64,000 bases of DNA from Allobosea sp. Tri-44 (GCF_004123845.1 NZ_NBDP01000016.1:1-64000), one strand, 5' to 3'; positions 1-8,208 are shown, counted from the stretch's first letter. The notes: generated by a model not told the origin, from the letters alone. Numbers and translations: made by a program.

Positions 1-61
1 CCAGGCACTCGGGCAGGAAACTCAGCTGCGAGCGGTCGGCTCCTTCAACGAAACGACCCAT
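1..61 (-). mobile_element. 5' end of an IS1182-like transposase gene, cut by the window edge
   Basis: Reading leftward from an ATG at 61, the first 20 codons encode MGRFVEGADRSQLSFLPECL. This closely resembles the N-terminus I know from IS1182/IS5-like transposases of Rhizobiales (M-x-RFVEG-x-DR...LPECL). A G-rich Shine-Dalgarno-like stretch (GGGGGGA) lies just before the ATG. The rest of the gene, with the catalytic domain, lies outside the window, so whether the element is intact cannot be told. The sequence to the right should contain one inverted terminal repeat, but I could not identify it. Confidence 0.7.
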
Positions 62-440
62 CCGATCCCCCCGCATCGCGGCAGGAAAACACTACCTGAC
101 TCGCGCGTTTTTACACAGCCAGGGTCGCAAACGGACTCTCGGTGCATCGGGAATGTCCGCTTCTCGGCAGAACCCCAGCGCCCCCAAAATGGCGCTTCTC
201 GGCCCCGAAAGTGAGCTCTCATGATGTCGATTTTAACCATGGTGTAGCTGGTGCGTCCGCTCTCGCGTGAGACGAGCCGGGGGCAGCGCGACTGCGCTAT
301 TTGGTCGGCTGCGCCGCGCTGCCCCCTGTTCGGGGTGACGACTCTGATGATAAGATTGACTTGCCACGCGCAACTCGTCACTAACCCGCTAGAACCTGCC
401 GATGGATAACTGTTATGTTTCTATCGGGGGAACAATGGGA
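62..440. other. IS upstream flank; no gene recognised
   Basis: This stretch separates the transposase start from the tRNA-like remnant. The part nearest the transposase is probably its promoter and the left end of the element. An open frame runs through 22-381 on the minus strand, but it has no recognisable protein features and overlaps the transposase start in another frame, so I do not call it. The decamer GCTTCTCGGC occurs twice (160-169 and 193-202). Confidence 0.4.
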
Positions 441-478
441 GCAGAGGGTTCCAGATTCGAATCCTGGTGCCCCGACCA
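441..478 (+). pseudogene. tRNA-like 3' remnant (T arm, acceptor strand, CCA)
   Basis: Positions 451-467 read as a T arm: stem CCAGA/CCTGG around the loop TTCGAAT. They are followed by a 3' acceptor strand TGCCCCG, discriminator A and CCA (468-478). No D arm, anticodon arm or exact 5' acceptor partner lies within tRNA distance. The normally invariant G53:C61 pair that closes the T loop is an A-C mismatch. This fits the 3' piece of a tRNA broken by the neighbouring IS, or an attachment-site relic from integration into a tRNA gene. A permuted tmRNA acceptor piece was considered, but no coding piece follows. Confidence 0.45.
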
Positions 479-513
479 ATCTCGACGAGCTTTGCCGGAA
501 GGCGAGGGGAAGC

Positions 514-819
514 ATGACGGCACGTATCTATTCGCCGGCGCGCAACGCGATGCAGTCCGGCACGGCCAAAACCGGTCGCTGGCTGCTGGAGTATGAGCCG
601 GAGCGGCCGCGCGAGATCGAGCCGCTGATGGGCTGGACCTCGTCCGGCGACATGAAGAGCCAGCTCAGGCTCTGGTTCGACACGGCCGAGGAGGCTGTCG
701 CCTACGCAACACGCAACGGCATTGCCTATCGCGTGGAGCAGCCGCACGCAGCAAAGCGCCGCACCATGACCTACTCGGACAATTTCAAGTTCAACCGCGT
801 CGGCCAGTGGACGCATTGA
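514..819 (+). CDS. NADH dehydrogenase (complex I) NDUFS4-like accessory subunit
   Basis: This 101-residue protein belongs to the 'ETC complex I subunit conserved region' family (PF04800), the bacterial counterpart of mitochondrial NDUFS4, a peripheral-arm accessory subunit of NADH:ubiquinone oxidoreductase. The family signature PLMGWTSSGDMKSQ, the AVAYATRNGIAYRV stretch and the C-terminal SDNFKFNR...WTH are all visible and the length is usual. The frame opens upstream at 415, but the added N-terminus would be translated tRNA-like sequence. I therefore use the ATG at 514, preceded by GGCGAGGGGA. The gene stands alone between the tRNA remnant and tRNA-Arg. In alphaproteobacteria this subunit is commonly encoded away from the nuo operon. 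Confidence 0.9.
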   Translation: MTARIYSPARNAMQSGTAKTGRWLLEYEPERPREIEPLMGWTSSGDMKSQLRLWFDTAEEAVAYATRNGIAYRVEQPHAAKRRTMTYSDNFKFNRVGQWTH

Positions 820-854
820 GTTGCTGCGCTGGGTTCGCCCCGGCGTCTCTTTCA

Positions 855-931
855 GGGCCCGTAGCTCAGCTGGATAGAGCAGCAGCCTTCTAAGCTGCTG
901 GTCACAGGTTCGAATCCTGTCGGGCTCGCCA
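855..931 (+). tRNA. tRNA-Arg (anticodon TCT)
   Basis: A complete 77-nt cloverleaf with encoded CCA. The acceptor strands GGGCCCG/CGGGCTC pair with one G-T wobble. The D arm is TAGCTCAGCTGGATAGAGC, the anticodon loop CTTCTAA lies on the stem CAGC/GCTG and places TCT at the anticodon, and the T arm ACAGG-TTCGAAT-CCTGT is perfect. It reads AGA (and possibly AGG) arginine codons. Confidence 0.97.
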
Positions 932-938
932 CTTTGCC

Positions 939-1106
939 TCACTCCTGCGCCTCATCTCGGCGCAGCTCGAAGGCCAGCATCGCTTCGGCCAGCGCTTCCA
1001 GCTCGCGCTCCTTGTCGTTGCTGTCCGGTGCGGCGTTGAGTTCGGTCAGGCGCTGCTGGGCCTGTTCGTAGTCCTCGTCGGTATGAACCGCGATCGGACT
1101 CTTCAT
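939..1106 (-). CDS. Small acidic protein resembling the N-terminus of HigA-type antitoxins
   Basis: A 55-residue hypothetical protein, rich in Glu and Ala. Its opening, IAVHTDEDYEQAQQRLTELN, resembles the leader region of HigA/HTH-type antitoxins (I-x-T-E-x-DYE-A-x-x-R-I-x-x-L), but the helix-turn-helix that should follow is absent and the protein simply ends. The ATG at 1106 has a good ribosome site (AAGGAG, 7 nt upstream), which favours a real gene over the longer frame starting at 1157. No toxin gene lies beside it. It may be an antitoxin relic or an independent small protein. The function is unknown. Confidence 0.55.
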   Translation of the reverse strand: MKSPIAVHTDEDYEQAQQRLTELNAAPDSNDKERELEALAEAMLAFELRRDEAQE

Positions 1107-1204
1107 GATCGTGCTCCTTTCGGCCCGCGTTGACTCTTCACGCGACCAGTGGGTCAACCCTCAATCTGAGATGGGGTTCCGCGGGCTCTGCCGCTATGGG
1201 CGCC

Positions 1205-1486
1205 TCAGTCCTCGCGTCCCCAATTTCGCAGCTGTCGGATCGTTGGCAGGGGTGGGCGCAGGCGCCAGAGCGCCACAGCGAGGTAGCCGACGAAGCCGAT
1301 GACGTAACCGGGGATGGCCGCGCCAAGTGTCACGGTAACCAGCCCCATGGCGCAGCCGCCGGAATCGCCCGGGCCGCACTTTGGATCGAACAGCAGTGCC
1401 GCCATCACGATGGCGAAGCCGGCGAGCATCGCCAGCAGCATGCCGAGGCAACCTATCCAGATCGCCCGCAGCAATATCCTTACCAT
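1205..1486 (-). CDS. Small integral membrane protein, function unknown
   Basis: A 93-residue protein with two or three predicted membrane segments: residues about 7-32 (very hydrophobic, IWIGCLGMLLAMLAGFAIVM) and about 48-73 (GLVTVTLGAAIPGYVIGFVG). A short loop between them carries two cysteines (CGPGDSGGC). The start at 1486 is supported by GGGAG five bases upstream. An in-frame ATG eight codons earlier has no such site. I do not recognise the family. It stands alone, divergent from the glycosyltransferase operon that begins at 1721. Confidence 0.6.
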   Translation of the reverse strand: MVRILLRAIWIGCLGMLLAMLAGFAIVMAALLFDPKCGPGDSGGCAMGLVTVTLGAAIPGYVIGFVGYLAVALWRLRPPLPTIRQLRNWGRED

Positions 1487-1720
1487 GGCGTCTCCCGGTG
1501 CCGTCTGCATGGCAAACGCTGCCCCTGCGTCGTCGCAGGTCATGAGTGCATCTTGCCGCGATCGGCGTGAAGTCGTAAACGCCCGGCGGCCGGATCGGCC
1601 ATGATCACGCCCGAAAGGCGGGGCATGGCCCGGATGCATCCGGTTGGTAAAGCGTCTGGTTTCTGATCGCTGCCCGCAACCTCCAAGCTCCAGCCCCTGC
1701 CGCGGCTGCAAGGAGTCTCG

Positions 1721-3409
1721 ATGATCTCGCTCGGCTCCGGCCTGGACCGGCTCGCCAATTTCGCCTCCGCGAGTCATTGGCGCGCCTGCCTGCTTCTGGC
1801 GCTGCTCTCGCTCGGCGCTTTCCTGCCCGGCTTCGCCAGTCTGCAGCCCTTCGATCGCGACGAGCCGCGCTTCGCTCAGGCCAGCAAGCAGATGCTGGAG
1901 ACCCGCGACTTCGTCGACATCCGCTTCCAGGACGAGGCCAGGCACAAGAAGCCGGTCGGCATCTACTGGCTGCAGGCGGGAAGCGTTGCCATCGGCGAGG
2001 CGCTGGGCGTGCCCCAGGCTCGCACCACGATGTGGCTCTACCGTCTGCCGTCGCTGATCGGCGCCATCGCCACCGTGCTCCTGACCTATTGGGCGCTGCT
2101 CGCTTTCGTCGGCGCGCGCCTGGCCCTGCTAGGCGGGGCACTGATGGCGGCAGCCGTGCTGCTCGGCGTCGAGGCGCGCTTTGCCAAGACTGACGCTCTG
2201 CTCGCTGCCTGCGCGGTCGCGACCATGGGCGCGCTCGCCCGCGCCTGGCTCGACTGGACGCGCTCACTCGCCTTTGTGCCGAGCCGCCACAACTGGTTGG
2301 TGTTCTGGTCGGCAACGGCGCTCGGCCTGTTGCTCAAGGGCCCGATAGTCCCAATGGTCTGGGGCCTGGCGGTGCTTGTCCTCGCCATTCGCGAGCGCTC
2401 GCTACGCTGGCTCGCGCCGCTGCGGCCCGGGCTCGGCCTGCTCCTCTGCCTGATTGTCGTGCTGCCCTGGTTCGTTGCCATCGCGGTGAAGACCGGCGGC
2501 GATTTCTTCGCCGAGAGCGTCGGCAAGGACATGCTCGCCAAGGTCGGGGAGGGGCAGGAAAAGCATTGGGGCCCGCCCGGCCTCTATCTGCTGCTGTTCT
2601 TCGGCACCTATTGGCCCTCGGCTGCGCTGGCGGCGATGGCGATCCCGTTCGCCTGGGTGAAGCGCCGCGAGCCGCAGATCCTGTTCCTCATTGCCTGGAT
2701 CGTGCCGTCCTGGCTCGTCTTCGAGGCGGTGCCGACCAAGCTGCCGCACTATGTGCTGCCGCTTTATCCGGCGATCACGGCCCTGCTTCTGCTCGCGCTC
2801 GTCAATGGCGGCATCAACCGCTTCCGCCGCGGTTCGACTTTGACCGCCTTCCTCGTCGTCGCGGTGCCGGCGGCGCTCGTCGGCGTGCTGCTCTACGGCA
2901 CCTGGACGCTCGACCGGACCTTGCCTTGGCTGGCCCTGCCGGTCCTGGCGCTCGCGCTCTTCGTTGCCTTCCGCGGTTTCCTGGCCTTCCGCCAGGGCGC
3001 GTTCGAGGGTGCGCTCTGGCGCGGTGTGATCGCGAGCCTGCTGCTCAGCGCCGGCGTCTTCGGTCTTGCCTCGCCGAGCCTGCGCGGCCTCAAGCTGTCG
3101 CCGCGGCTGGCGGAGGCGGTGCAGGCCGTGACCTGCCCGAATCCGCAGGTCATCACCGTCGGCTACCGCGAGCCGAGTCTCGTCTTCCTGGTCGGAACCG
3201 ATCTGCGCATGGGCGCCGATGGGAGCGTCGCGGCCACCTTCCTGCGGGAGCCCGGCTGCCGGGTGGCGCTGGTCGAGGGCCGTTTCCTCGACGGCTTCCG
3301 CCAGACGCTTGCCGCGTCGGGACAGGCGCCTCGGCTCCTGACCACGATCTCCGGCTTCAACCTGAACGGCGGCAAGCGCCTCGACATCAGCGTCTTTGTC
3401 CGCGAGTGA
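1721..3409 (+). CDS. GT39-family (ArnT/PMT-like) lipid-linked-sugar glycosyltransferase
   Basis: A 562-residue polytopic membrane protein of the GT-C fold. Enzymes of this family move a sugar from a polyprenyl-phosphate carrier to lipid A, LPS core or protein on the periplasmic face of the inner membrane. The first periplasmic loop carries the acidic signature DRDEPRFAQASKQML (residues 45-59, with the D-x-E catalytic region), followed by KKPVGIYWLQ (76-85). Both are typical of ArnT and of rhizobial Rgt galacturonosyltransferases. About ten membrane segments follow, then a soluble C-terminal part. AAGGAG precedes the ATG. It heads an operon with a polyprenyl-phosphate sugar synthase-like GT2 and an LAB_N protein, so lipid A or core modification is the likely role. 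The sugar cannot be read from sequence. Confidence 0.88.
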   Translation: MISLGSGLDRLANFASASHWRACLLLALLSLGAFLPGFASLQPFDRDEPRFAQASKQMLETRDFVDIRFQDEARHKKPVGIYWLQAGSVAIGEALGVPQARTTMWLYRLPSLIGAIATVLLTYWALLAFVGARLALLGGALMAAAVLLGVEARFAKTDALLAACAVATMGALARAWLDWTRSLAFVPSRHNWLVFWSATALGLLLKGPIVPMVWGLAVLVLAIRERSLRWLAPLRPGLGLLLCLIVVLPWFVAIAVKTGGDFFAESVGKDMLAKVGEGQEKHWGPPGLYLLLFFGTYWPSAALAAMAIPFAWVKRREPQILFLIAWIVPSWLVFEAVPTKLPHYVLPLYPAITALLLLALVNGGINRFRRGSTLTAFLVVAVPAALVGVLLYGTWTLDRTLPWLALPVLALALFVAFRGFLAFRQGAFEGALWRGVIASLLLSAGVFGLASPSLRGLKLSPRLAEAVQAVTCPNPQVITVGYREPSLVFLVGTDLRMGADGSVAATFLREPGCRVALVEGRFLDGFRQTLAASGQAPRLLTTISGFNLNGGKRLDISVFVRE

Positions 3410-3455
3410 TCGACGCTTGCCCCACCGTGGCGGTTGACGCAGTTTGCGCGCCGCA

Positions 3456-4229
3456 ATGCAGAAAGACTTGGAATCCGTGACTGAACCTGTGCCTTCAACC
3501 GGCCAGCCCCGCCTCAGCATCGTCGTGCCGGTGCGCAACGAGGAGGGCAATATCGCGCCGCTCGTCCGCGACATCGAGGCCGCTTGCGCCGATCTCGGCC
3601 TCTTCGAGCTGATCTATGTCGATGACGGTTCGAGTGACGGCACGGCGGCCGCGCTCGCCGAGCTGGCCGCGACGCGCCCCTGGTTGCGAATCGTCCGTCA
3701 TGCACAGTCCTGCGGCCAGTCGGCGGCGGTGCGCAGCGGGGTGAGGGCGGCGGCCGCCCCGATCGTTGCGACCCTCGACGGCGACGGCCAGAACGATCCC
3801 TCCTTCATTCCGGCGATGCTGGCCCAGCTCGAGGCGGCAGGGGCCTCTGCCGGCCTGGTCCAGGGCCAGCGCGTCGGGCGCAAGGACACGGGCTTCAAGC
3901 GCATGCAATCGCGCATCGCCAACAAGGTGCGTGGCGCCGTCCTCAAGGACGCTACGCGCGATACTGGCTGCGGCCTGAAGTGCTTCCGGCGCGAGGCCTA
4001 TCTGGCGCTGCCCTATTTCGATGCGCTGCACCGCTTCATGCCGGCTCTCGTGGTGCGCGAAGGCCTTACGGTCCTGCATCACGACGTGCGCGACAGGCAG
4101 CGCCTGACGGGGGTCTCGAATTACGGTTTCTTCGACCGGCTCTGGGTCGGCATCCTCGACCTCGCCGGCGTCTGGTGGCTGATCCGGCGTCACAAGCGCG
4201 TGCCGCAGATCCTGACGGAGGCGCGCTGA
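3456..4229 (+). CDS. GT2 polyprenyl-phosphate sugar transferase (ArnC/DPM1/RgtE-like)
   Basis: A 257-residue GT-A enzyme. It has the N-terminal SIVVPVRNEE strand-loop (21-30), VDDGSSDGT (55-63) and the metal-binding DGDGQND (108-114). These are the nucleotide-sugar and Mn/Mg sites of dolichol- or undecaprenyl-phosphate glycosyltransferases. Unlike ArnC it shows no obvious pair of C-terminal membrane helices. It probably charges a polyprenyl phosphate with the sugar later used by the upstream GT39 enzyme, 46 bp away. The frame opens at a TTG (3444). I use the first ATG, without a convincing ribosome site, and a GTG at 3478 (before TEPVPST) is also possible. Its stop overlaps the next start (TGATG). 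Confidence 0.87.
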   Translation: MQKDLESVTEPVPSTGQPRLSIVVPVRNEEGNIAPLVRDIEAACADLGLFELIYVDDGSSDGTAAALAELAATRPWLRIVRHAQSCGQSAAVRSGVRAAAAPIVATLDGDGQNDPSFIPAMLAQLEAAGASAGLVQGQRVGRKDTGFKRMQSRIANKVRGAVLKDATRDTGCGLKCFRREAYLALPYFDALHRFMPALVVREGLTVLHHDVRDRQRLTGVSNYGFFDRLWVGILDLAGVWWLIRRHKRVPQILTEAR

Positions 4230-4573
4230 TGCTCATCGACCTGCAGAACATGATCGGGAATTATTTCCACGACGTCTTCGTCAACAAGGTCGACTGGTGG
4301 GTGCTGCTCGGCGTCGTCGCGCAAGGCCTCTTCACCATGCGCTTCGTGGTGCAGTGGCTTGCCAGTGAGAAGGCGCAGCGCTCCGTCGTGCCGATGACGT
4401 TCTGGTGGTTCTCGATCGGCGGCGGCATGCTGCTTTTGATCTACGCGCTCTATCGCCGTGATCCGGTCTTCATCATCGGCCAGGGCTTCGGCGTGTTCGT
4501 CTACCTGCGCAACCTGCAGTTCGTGCTGCGCGCGAAGGCGCGCGGCGAGGACACAAATTCCGCGCCGGGCTAG
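4229..4573 (+). CDS. Lipid-A-biosynthesis N-terminal-domain (LAB_N) membrane protein
   Basis: A 114-residue membrane protein matching the LAB_N family (PF07578): N-terminal helix then VLLGVVAQGLFTMRFVVQWLASE, MTFWWFSIGGGMLLLIYALYR and a third helix. The short spacing of conserved Arg, Gln, Trp and Ser-Glu is typical. LAB_N proteins occur beside DPM1-like GT2 and ArnT-like genes and are thought to help flip or handle the lipid-linked sugar, but the biochemical role is not settled. The start overlaps the stop of the GT2 gene by one base, implying coupled translation. Confidence 0.88.
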   Translation: MLIDLQNMIGNYFHDVFVNKVDWWVLLGVVAQGLFTMRFVVQWLASEKAQRSVVPMTFWWFSIGGGMLLLIYALYRRDPVFIIGQGFGVFVYLRNLQFVLRAKARGEDTNSAPG

Positions 4574-4758
4574 GGCTGACGGGAGCCGATACGCAGCGAC
4601 GAACAGCTTGCGTCGGCTCGCATGCCTCGCGAGATATCCGTGTTGGGCCGTTCTGGACGGGCGGCGCAGGAGTACTAGTCCGCACGCACCAGTTCCCAGT
4701 CCCGCCGCAACTGTCTTGAATTCCTCCAGACTGCAGCCTTCTGGCAGGGAGAGGGATT

Positions 4759-5724
4759 TTGACCGATAATCGTCGCATTCTGGTGACCGGCGGCAATGGC
4801 TATGTCGGCCGACAGGTTGTTCGCCGGCTGTGCGATTCATCCGATGTCTGCGTCATCGACAATCTGCGCATCGGACCGATGCGGTTCTCCGAAAGCGAGC
4901 TCCGGCGCATCCGCTTCGAACGCGCCGACATCACCAGCAGGTCGAGCGTCCAAGCCATCGTCGAGGATTTCCGACCGGACGCCATCATCCATCTCGCGGC
5001 GATCCACTACATCCCCGAATGCGAGCAGGAGCCGGCAGAGACGCTCCGGACCAACGTGCTCGGCGCGATGAACATGCTCCTTGCCGCGCCTACCGGAAGC
5101 CGCTTCGTCTATGCGAGCAGCGGTGCGGTCTACAAGCCCGACACGCATCCTCACTGCGAAGGGACCGCATTGCTCGAACCGAGTGACATCTATGGGCTGA
5201 GCAAGCTGCAAGGCGAGCAATATGTCCGCTACATCGCGAGCATGCGCGCGCTGTCGGCGGTGGTGGTGAGGCTCTTCAATGTCGTTGGCCCTGGCGAGAC
5301 CAATCCGCATCTCGTGCCGGAGATCGTCGCCCAGTTGAAATCCGGGCGCACCACCATCAAGCTGGGCAATCGCTGGCCCAAACGGGACTACATCCATGTC
5401 GAGGATGCAGCGCGCGGCTTCGCGACCGTGGCCACCGCCGAGGCGTTGGCGGCGGGCGCGACGGTGACGGTCAATCTGGGAACTTCCCAGTCCTATTCGG
5501 TTGACGAAATCCTGCATAAGCTCCGCGATATCGCGCAGATCCGCTTTTCATTGGAGGAAGACAGCGCGCGCCTTCGCCCCGTCGACAGGCCCGTTCTCAT
5601 CGCCGACACGACGCAGATCCGCCAACGCTTCGGCTGGAAGCCGTCCTTCACCATCGACGACGCCTTGCGTGATCTCTGGCGCGAGCCGGACCTCGCGGCC
5701 TCTCTGACCGCGAAATACGCATGA
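4759..5724 (+). CDS. NAD-dependent sugar-nucleotide epimerase (GalE-like extended SDR)
   Basis: A 321-residue extended short-chain dehydrogenase/reductase. The NAD-binding GGNGYVG motif sits at 11-17, the catalytic Ser in VYASSGAVY (117-125), and the Tyr145-x3-Lys149 pair in YGLSK. It most resembles UDP-glucose/UDP-GalNAc 4-epimerases, which supply galactose-type sugars, although dehydratase activity cannot be excluded. The only plausible initiator is a TTG at 4759, preceded by GGGAGAGGGA, because the next in-frame ATG lies inside the nucleotide-binding domain. It forms a two-gene unit with the GT4 glycosyltransferase that overlaps its stop by 4 bp. Confidence 0.87.
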   Translation: MTDNRRILVTGGNGYVGRQVVRRLCDSSDVCVIDNLRIGPMRFSESELRRIRFERADITSRSSVQAIVEDFRPDAIIHLAAIHYIPECEQEPAETLRTNVLGAMNMLLAAPTGSRFVYASSGAVYKPDTHPHCEGTALLEPSDIYGLSKLQGEQYVRYIASMRALSAVVVRLFNVVGPGETNPHLVPEIVAQLKSGRTTIKLGNRWPKRDYIHVEDAARGFATVATAEALAAGATVTVNLGTSQSYSVDEILHKLRDIAQIRFSLEEDSARLRPVDRPVLIADTTQIRQRFGWKPSFTIDDALRDLWREPDLAASLTAKYA

Positions 5725-6956
5725 TCCGCGTCCTGTCGGTGATCGTGGCGCCGCCCCATCTCGCCGTCAGCGGCGCCGGACGGGCCGGTGAGCAACTCAG
5801 TGTCGCTCTCACCGACCACTGCCGGGTGACCGTCGCCAGCATGATGGGGCCGCAGGTTGCGGCTGATGACGGAAAGCTGCGCAGAACGCCGGTCAAGGTG
5901 AGCTTGCCGTGGCCCCTGCGTTCCCGGCGCCTGCCGAACCGTTATCGGACGCTGTTCTACCGTTCGGATATTCCCCGGCTTGTTCGCACCGGGGATTTCG
6001 ACATCGTTCACCTGCACAATCCGATGCCGGCGCTCGAGATGGCGCGGATTGCCCGCGCCTGCCGGCGCGCGCGCATCCCCTACGTCGTCTCGACCCACGG
6101 CTTCAACGAAATCGCCAATGGCGAGCGAGTCTACGGGTTCGGATTCCTTCAGCGCTTGATCTGGAACGCGCTCGTAAAAATCCCGGTCTCGTCGACGGTT
6201 AGGGGAGCATCCGCGATCTTCACCTTGTCGGCAGCGGACGACGGCATCGTGCGCCAGATGGGGTTCGCCAGCGCGGCGATCGCGAACGTTCCGAATGGCG
6301 TGCCTGTCCCAGCGGAGGCCGACCCCGCCCGCGATACCGCCATCCATCTGCATCTCGGCATACCCGAACGCAGCCCGGGTCAGATCACATGCATGTTCTT
6401 GGCGAACCACACCCCGAACAAGGGCCTGCCCATCCTGCTGTCGGCCTTCTCGCAGCTCGAATGCCCCTATCTCCTGATCGTCGGCGGCGAGAAAAGGCCG
6501 GAGATAGATTATGGCCTCGCGACGCAGCAGCGAAGGCCGGATCAGCGGATCGTGGTTACTGGGCGGCTCGCCGACGAGGAGGTGGTCGCCTTGTTCCGAC
6601 GCTCGGATCTCTTCGTGTTTCCGACGCTCGCCGACACATTCCCGTTATCGATCCTCGAAGCGATGTCGTACGGCCTCCCGGTCCTTGCGTCGAATGTCGG
6701 CGGAATTCCCCATCAGCTCGACGAGAAATGCGGGAGGCTGGTCAAGCCCGGAGCGGCCGGGGAACTCATCGACGCGATCAACGATCTCACGCGAGCGCCG
6801 GAAATCCTCGCCGAGATGGGGCGGCACGCACGTGCCCGCGTCGCCGCGCAATTTACCTGGGAGAGCGCCGCGACGCGCGCCTGCGTCGAATATGAGCGCC
6901 TGCTGCGGTTTTCCGCCACGAGCACGCCATTGCGCGCAAGGGCGCATCCCCGGTAA
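5721..6956 (+). CDS. GT4-family glycosyltransferase
   Basis: A 411-residue GT-B enzyme. The N-terminal half has the acceptor-side Rossmann fold (GAGRAGEQLS loop, DIVHLHNP around residues 94-101). The C-terminal half has the nucleotide-sugar domain with FPTLADTFPLSILEAMSYGLPVLAS, the E-x7-E retaining-transferase signature. It probably adds a sugar to a surface glycan or LPS oligosaccharide, using a UDP-sugar perhaps made by the neighbouring epimerase. ATGA overlap with the preceding gene indicates coupling. Donor and acceptor cannot be inferred. Confidence 0.88.
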   Translation: MIRVLSVIVAPPHLAVSGAGRAGEQLSVALTDHCRVTVASMMGPQVAADDGKLRRTPVKVSLPWPLRSRRLPNRYRTLFYRSDIPRLVRTGDFDIVHLHNPMPALEMARIARACRRARIPYVVSTHGFNEIANGERVYGFGFLQRLIWNALVKIPVSSTVRGASAIFTLSAADDGIVRQMGFASAAIANVPNGVPVPAEADPARDTAIHLHLGIPERSPGQITCMFLANHTPNKGLPILLSAFSQLECPYLLIVGGEKRPEIDYGLATQQRRPDQRIVVTGRLADEEVVALFRRSDLFVFPTLADTFPLSILEAMSYGLPVLASNVGGIPHQLDEKCGRLVKPGAAGELIDAINDLTRAPEILAEMGRHARARVAAQFTWESAATRACVEYERLLRFSATSTPLRARAHPR

Positions 6957-6995
6957 GTCCATAGGCGGTTGGCGAAGGGGAACTCGGTGGTTTAG

Positions 6996-7016
6996 CTCCG
7001 ACCTAAAGTCTCGGAG
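6996..7016. terminator. Possible hairpin between convergent genes
   Basis: The repeat CTCCGA (6996-7001) and TCGGAG (7011-7016) flank a 9-nt loop in the short space between the convergent GT4 and metC genes. No T tract follows on either side, so this is a weak candidate for a shared terminator. Confidence 0.3.
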
Positions 7017-7017
7017 T

Positions 7018-8208
7018 CTATCCGCCGGCCCTGAGCCGTGCGAAGCCGGCGTCGAGATCCTCCTTGAGGTCCTCCAGGTCTTCCAGGCCGATATGGAACC
7101 GGATCGTCGGCCCCTTGAAGCCGGGCTTGGTTGCGGTGCGGTAGCGGGTGCAGTCGAACGGCAGCACGAGGCTCTCATAGCCGCCCCAGGACGCGCCCAT
7201 GCCGAACAGCGTGAGCCCGTCGAGCATGGCGGCCACCGCCTTCATCGAAACTGGCTCGAGCTCGATCGAGAACAGCGAGCAGGCGCCGGTGAAATCGCGC
7301 TTCCAGATGGCATGGCCCGGATCATCAGGCAGGGCCGGGTGCAGGACGCGGGCGACCTCGGGCCGCGCCGCCAGCCAGTTCGCCATCTCCAGCCCCGCCG
7401 GCTGCAGCTCCTTGAGCCGGATGGCGAGAGTACGGATGCCACGCAGCGTCAGATAGGCGTCCTCGGGCGCAATGATCACGCCGAGTGCGTCCCAGGTCCG
7501 CTGGAGCTGGCCGTAGAGCTCCGGTGTGCGGGCCGACACCGTGCCGATCAGCACGTCTGAATGGCCGGCATAGTACTTCGTCCCGGCCTGGACCGAGACA
7601 TCGACGCCGAAGCTGTGCGCATCGAAAAGAAGCGGCGTCGCCCAGGTGTTGTCCATCATCACCATGATGTCGCGGGCATGGGCCGCAGCGACGATCGCCG
7701 GTATGTCCTGGACCTCCAGGGTCTGGGATCCCGGCGACTCGGTCCAGACGGCCCTGGTGTTCGGCTTGAACAACTCGGCGATGCCTTCGCCGATGAGCGG
7801 GTCATAATAGGTGACCTCGACGCCATAGCGCGGCAGCATCCGCTCGCAGAAATTGCGCATCGGATGATAGACGCTGTCGGTCACGAGAAAGTGGTCGCCG
7901 GCGGTCAGGAAGGCGAGGGTGGGCAAGGTGCAGGCGAGCAGGCCAGACGAGCAGGCGAGTACGCCGGCGCCGCCCTCCATCGTGTGGGCCGCGGCGAGCA
8001 GCGCATCGATCGTCGGGCTGCCGGAGGTGCCGTAGCTGTAGCGCGCCTTGCGGACCAGGAAATCCGCGGTGTTCGGATAGATCACGGTCGACCCGCGCAC
8101 GATCGGCGGATTGACGAAACCGTAGCTGTCGGTGGAGTCGCGGCCGGCGAGGACGAGACGGGTTTTCTCGCGCAGGCGCGCGAATTCGGGCTTCGAGAGC
8201 TTTTTCAT
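7018..8208 (-). CDS. metC: Cystathionine beta-lyase (PLP-dependent)
   Basis: A 396-residue Cys/Met-metabolism PLP enzyme of fold type I. It has SYGTSGSPT (58-66), the cofactor-stacking stretch around VTDSVYHP (109-116), MMDNTWATP (184-192) and the Schiff-base Lys211 in VQAGTKYYAGHSD. The combination of VIYPNT near the N-terminus and YYAGHSD is typical of the alphaproteobacterial MetC branch, which cleaves cystathionine to homocysteine, pyruvate and ammonia. Cystathionine gamma-synthase/lyase activities belong to the same family and cannot be fully excluded. The frame runs open far upstream, but family alignment favours the ATG at 8208. It is divergent from the aap operon. Confidence 0.9.
   Translation of the reverse strand: MKKLSKPEFARLREKTRLVLAGRDSTDSYGFVNPPIVRGSTVIYPNTADFLVRKARYSYGTSGSPTIDALLAAAHTMEGGAGVLACSSGLLACTLPTLAFLTAGDHFLVTDSVYHPMRNFCERMLPRYGVEVTYYDPLIGEGIAELFKPNTRAVWTESPGSQTLEVQDIPAIVAAAHARDIMVMMDNTWATPLLFDAHSFGVDVSVQAGTKYYAGHSDVLIGTVSARTPELYGQLQRTWDALGVIIAPEDAYLTLRGIRTLAIRLKELQPAGLEMANWLAARPEVARVLHPALPDDPGHAIWKRDFTGACSLFSIELEPVSMKAVAAMLDGLTLFGMGASWGGYESLVLPFDCTRYRTATKPGFKGPTIRFHIGLEDLEDLKEDLDAGFARLRAGG

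Noticed and set aside
441..478. Acceptor piece of a permuted two-part tmRNA
   Set aside because: No resume codon, tag or 5' GGGG-type partner follows, and the T-arm closing pair is broken.
415..513. N-terminal extension of the NDUFS4-like gene to 415
   Set aside because: The added codons read through the tRNA-like remnant and are absent from the family; the ATG at 514 has a better ribosome site.
2402..3574. 390-codon minus-strand frame opposite the GT39 gene
   Set aside because: Arg/Glu/Gln-rich translation typical of antisense frames; no family signal.
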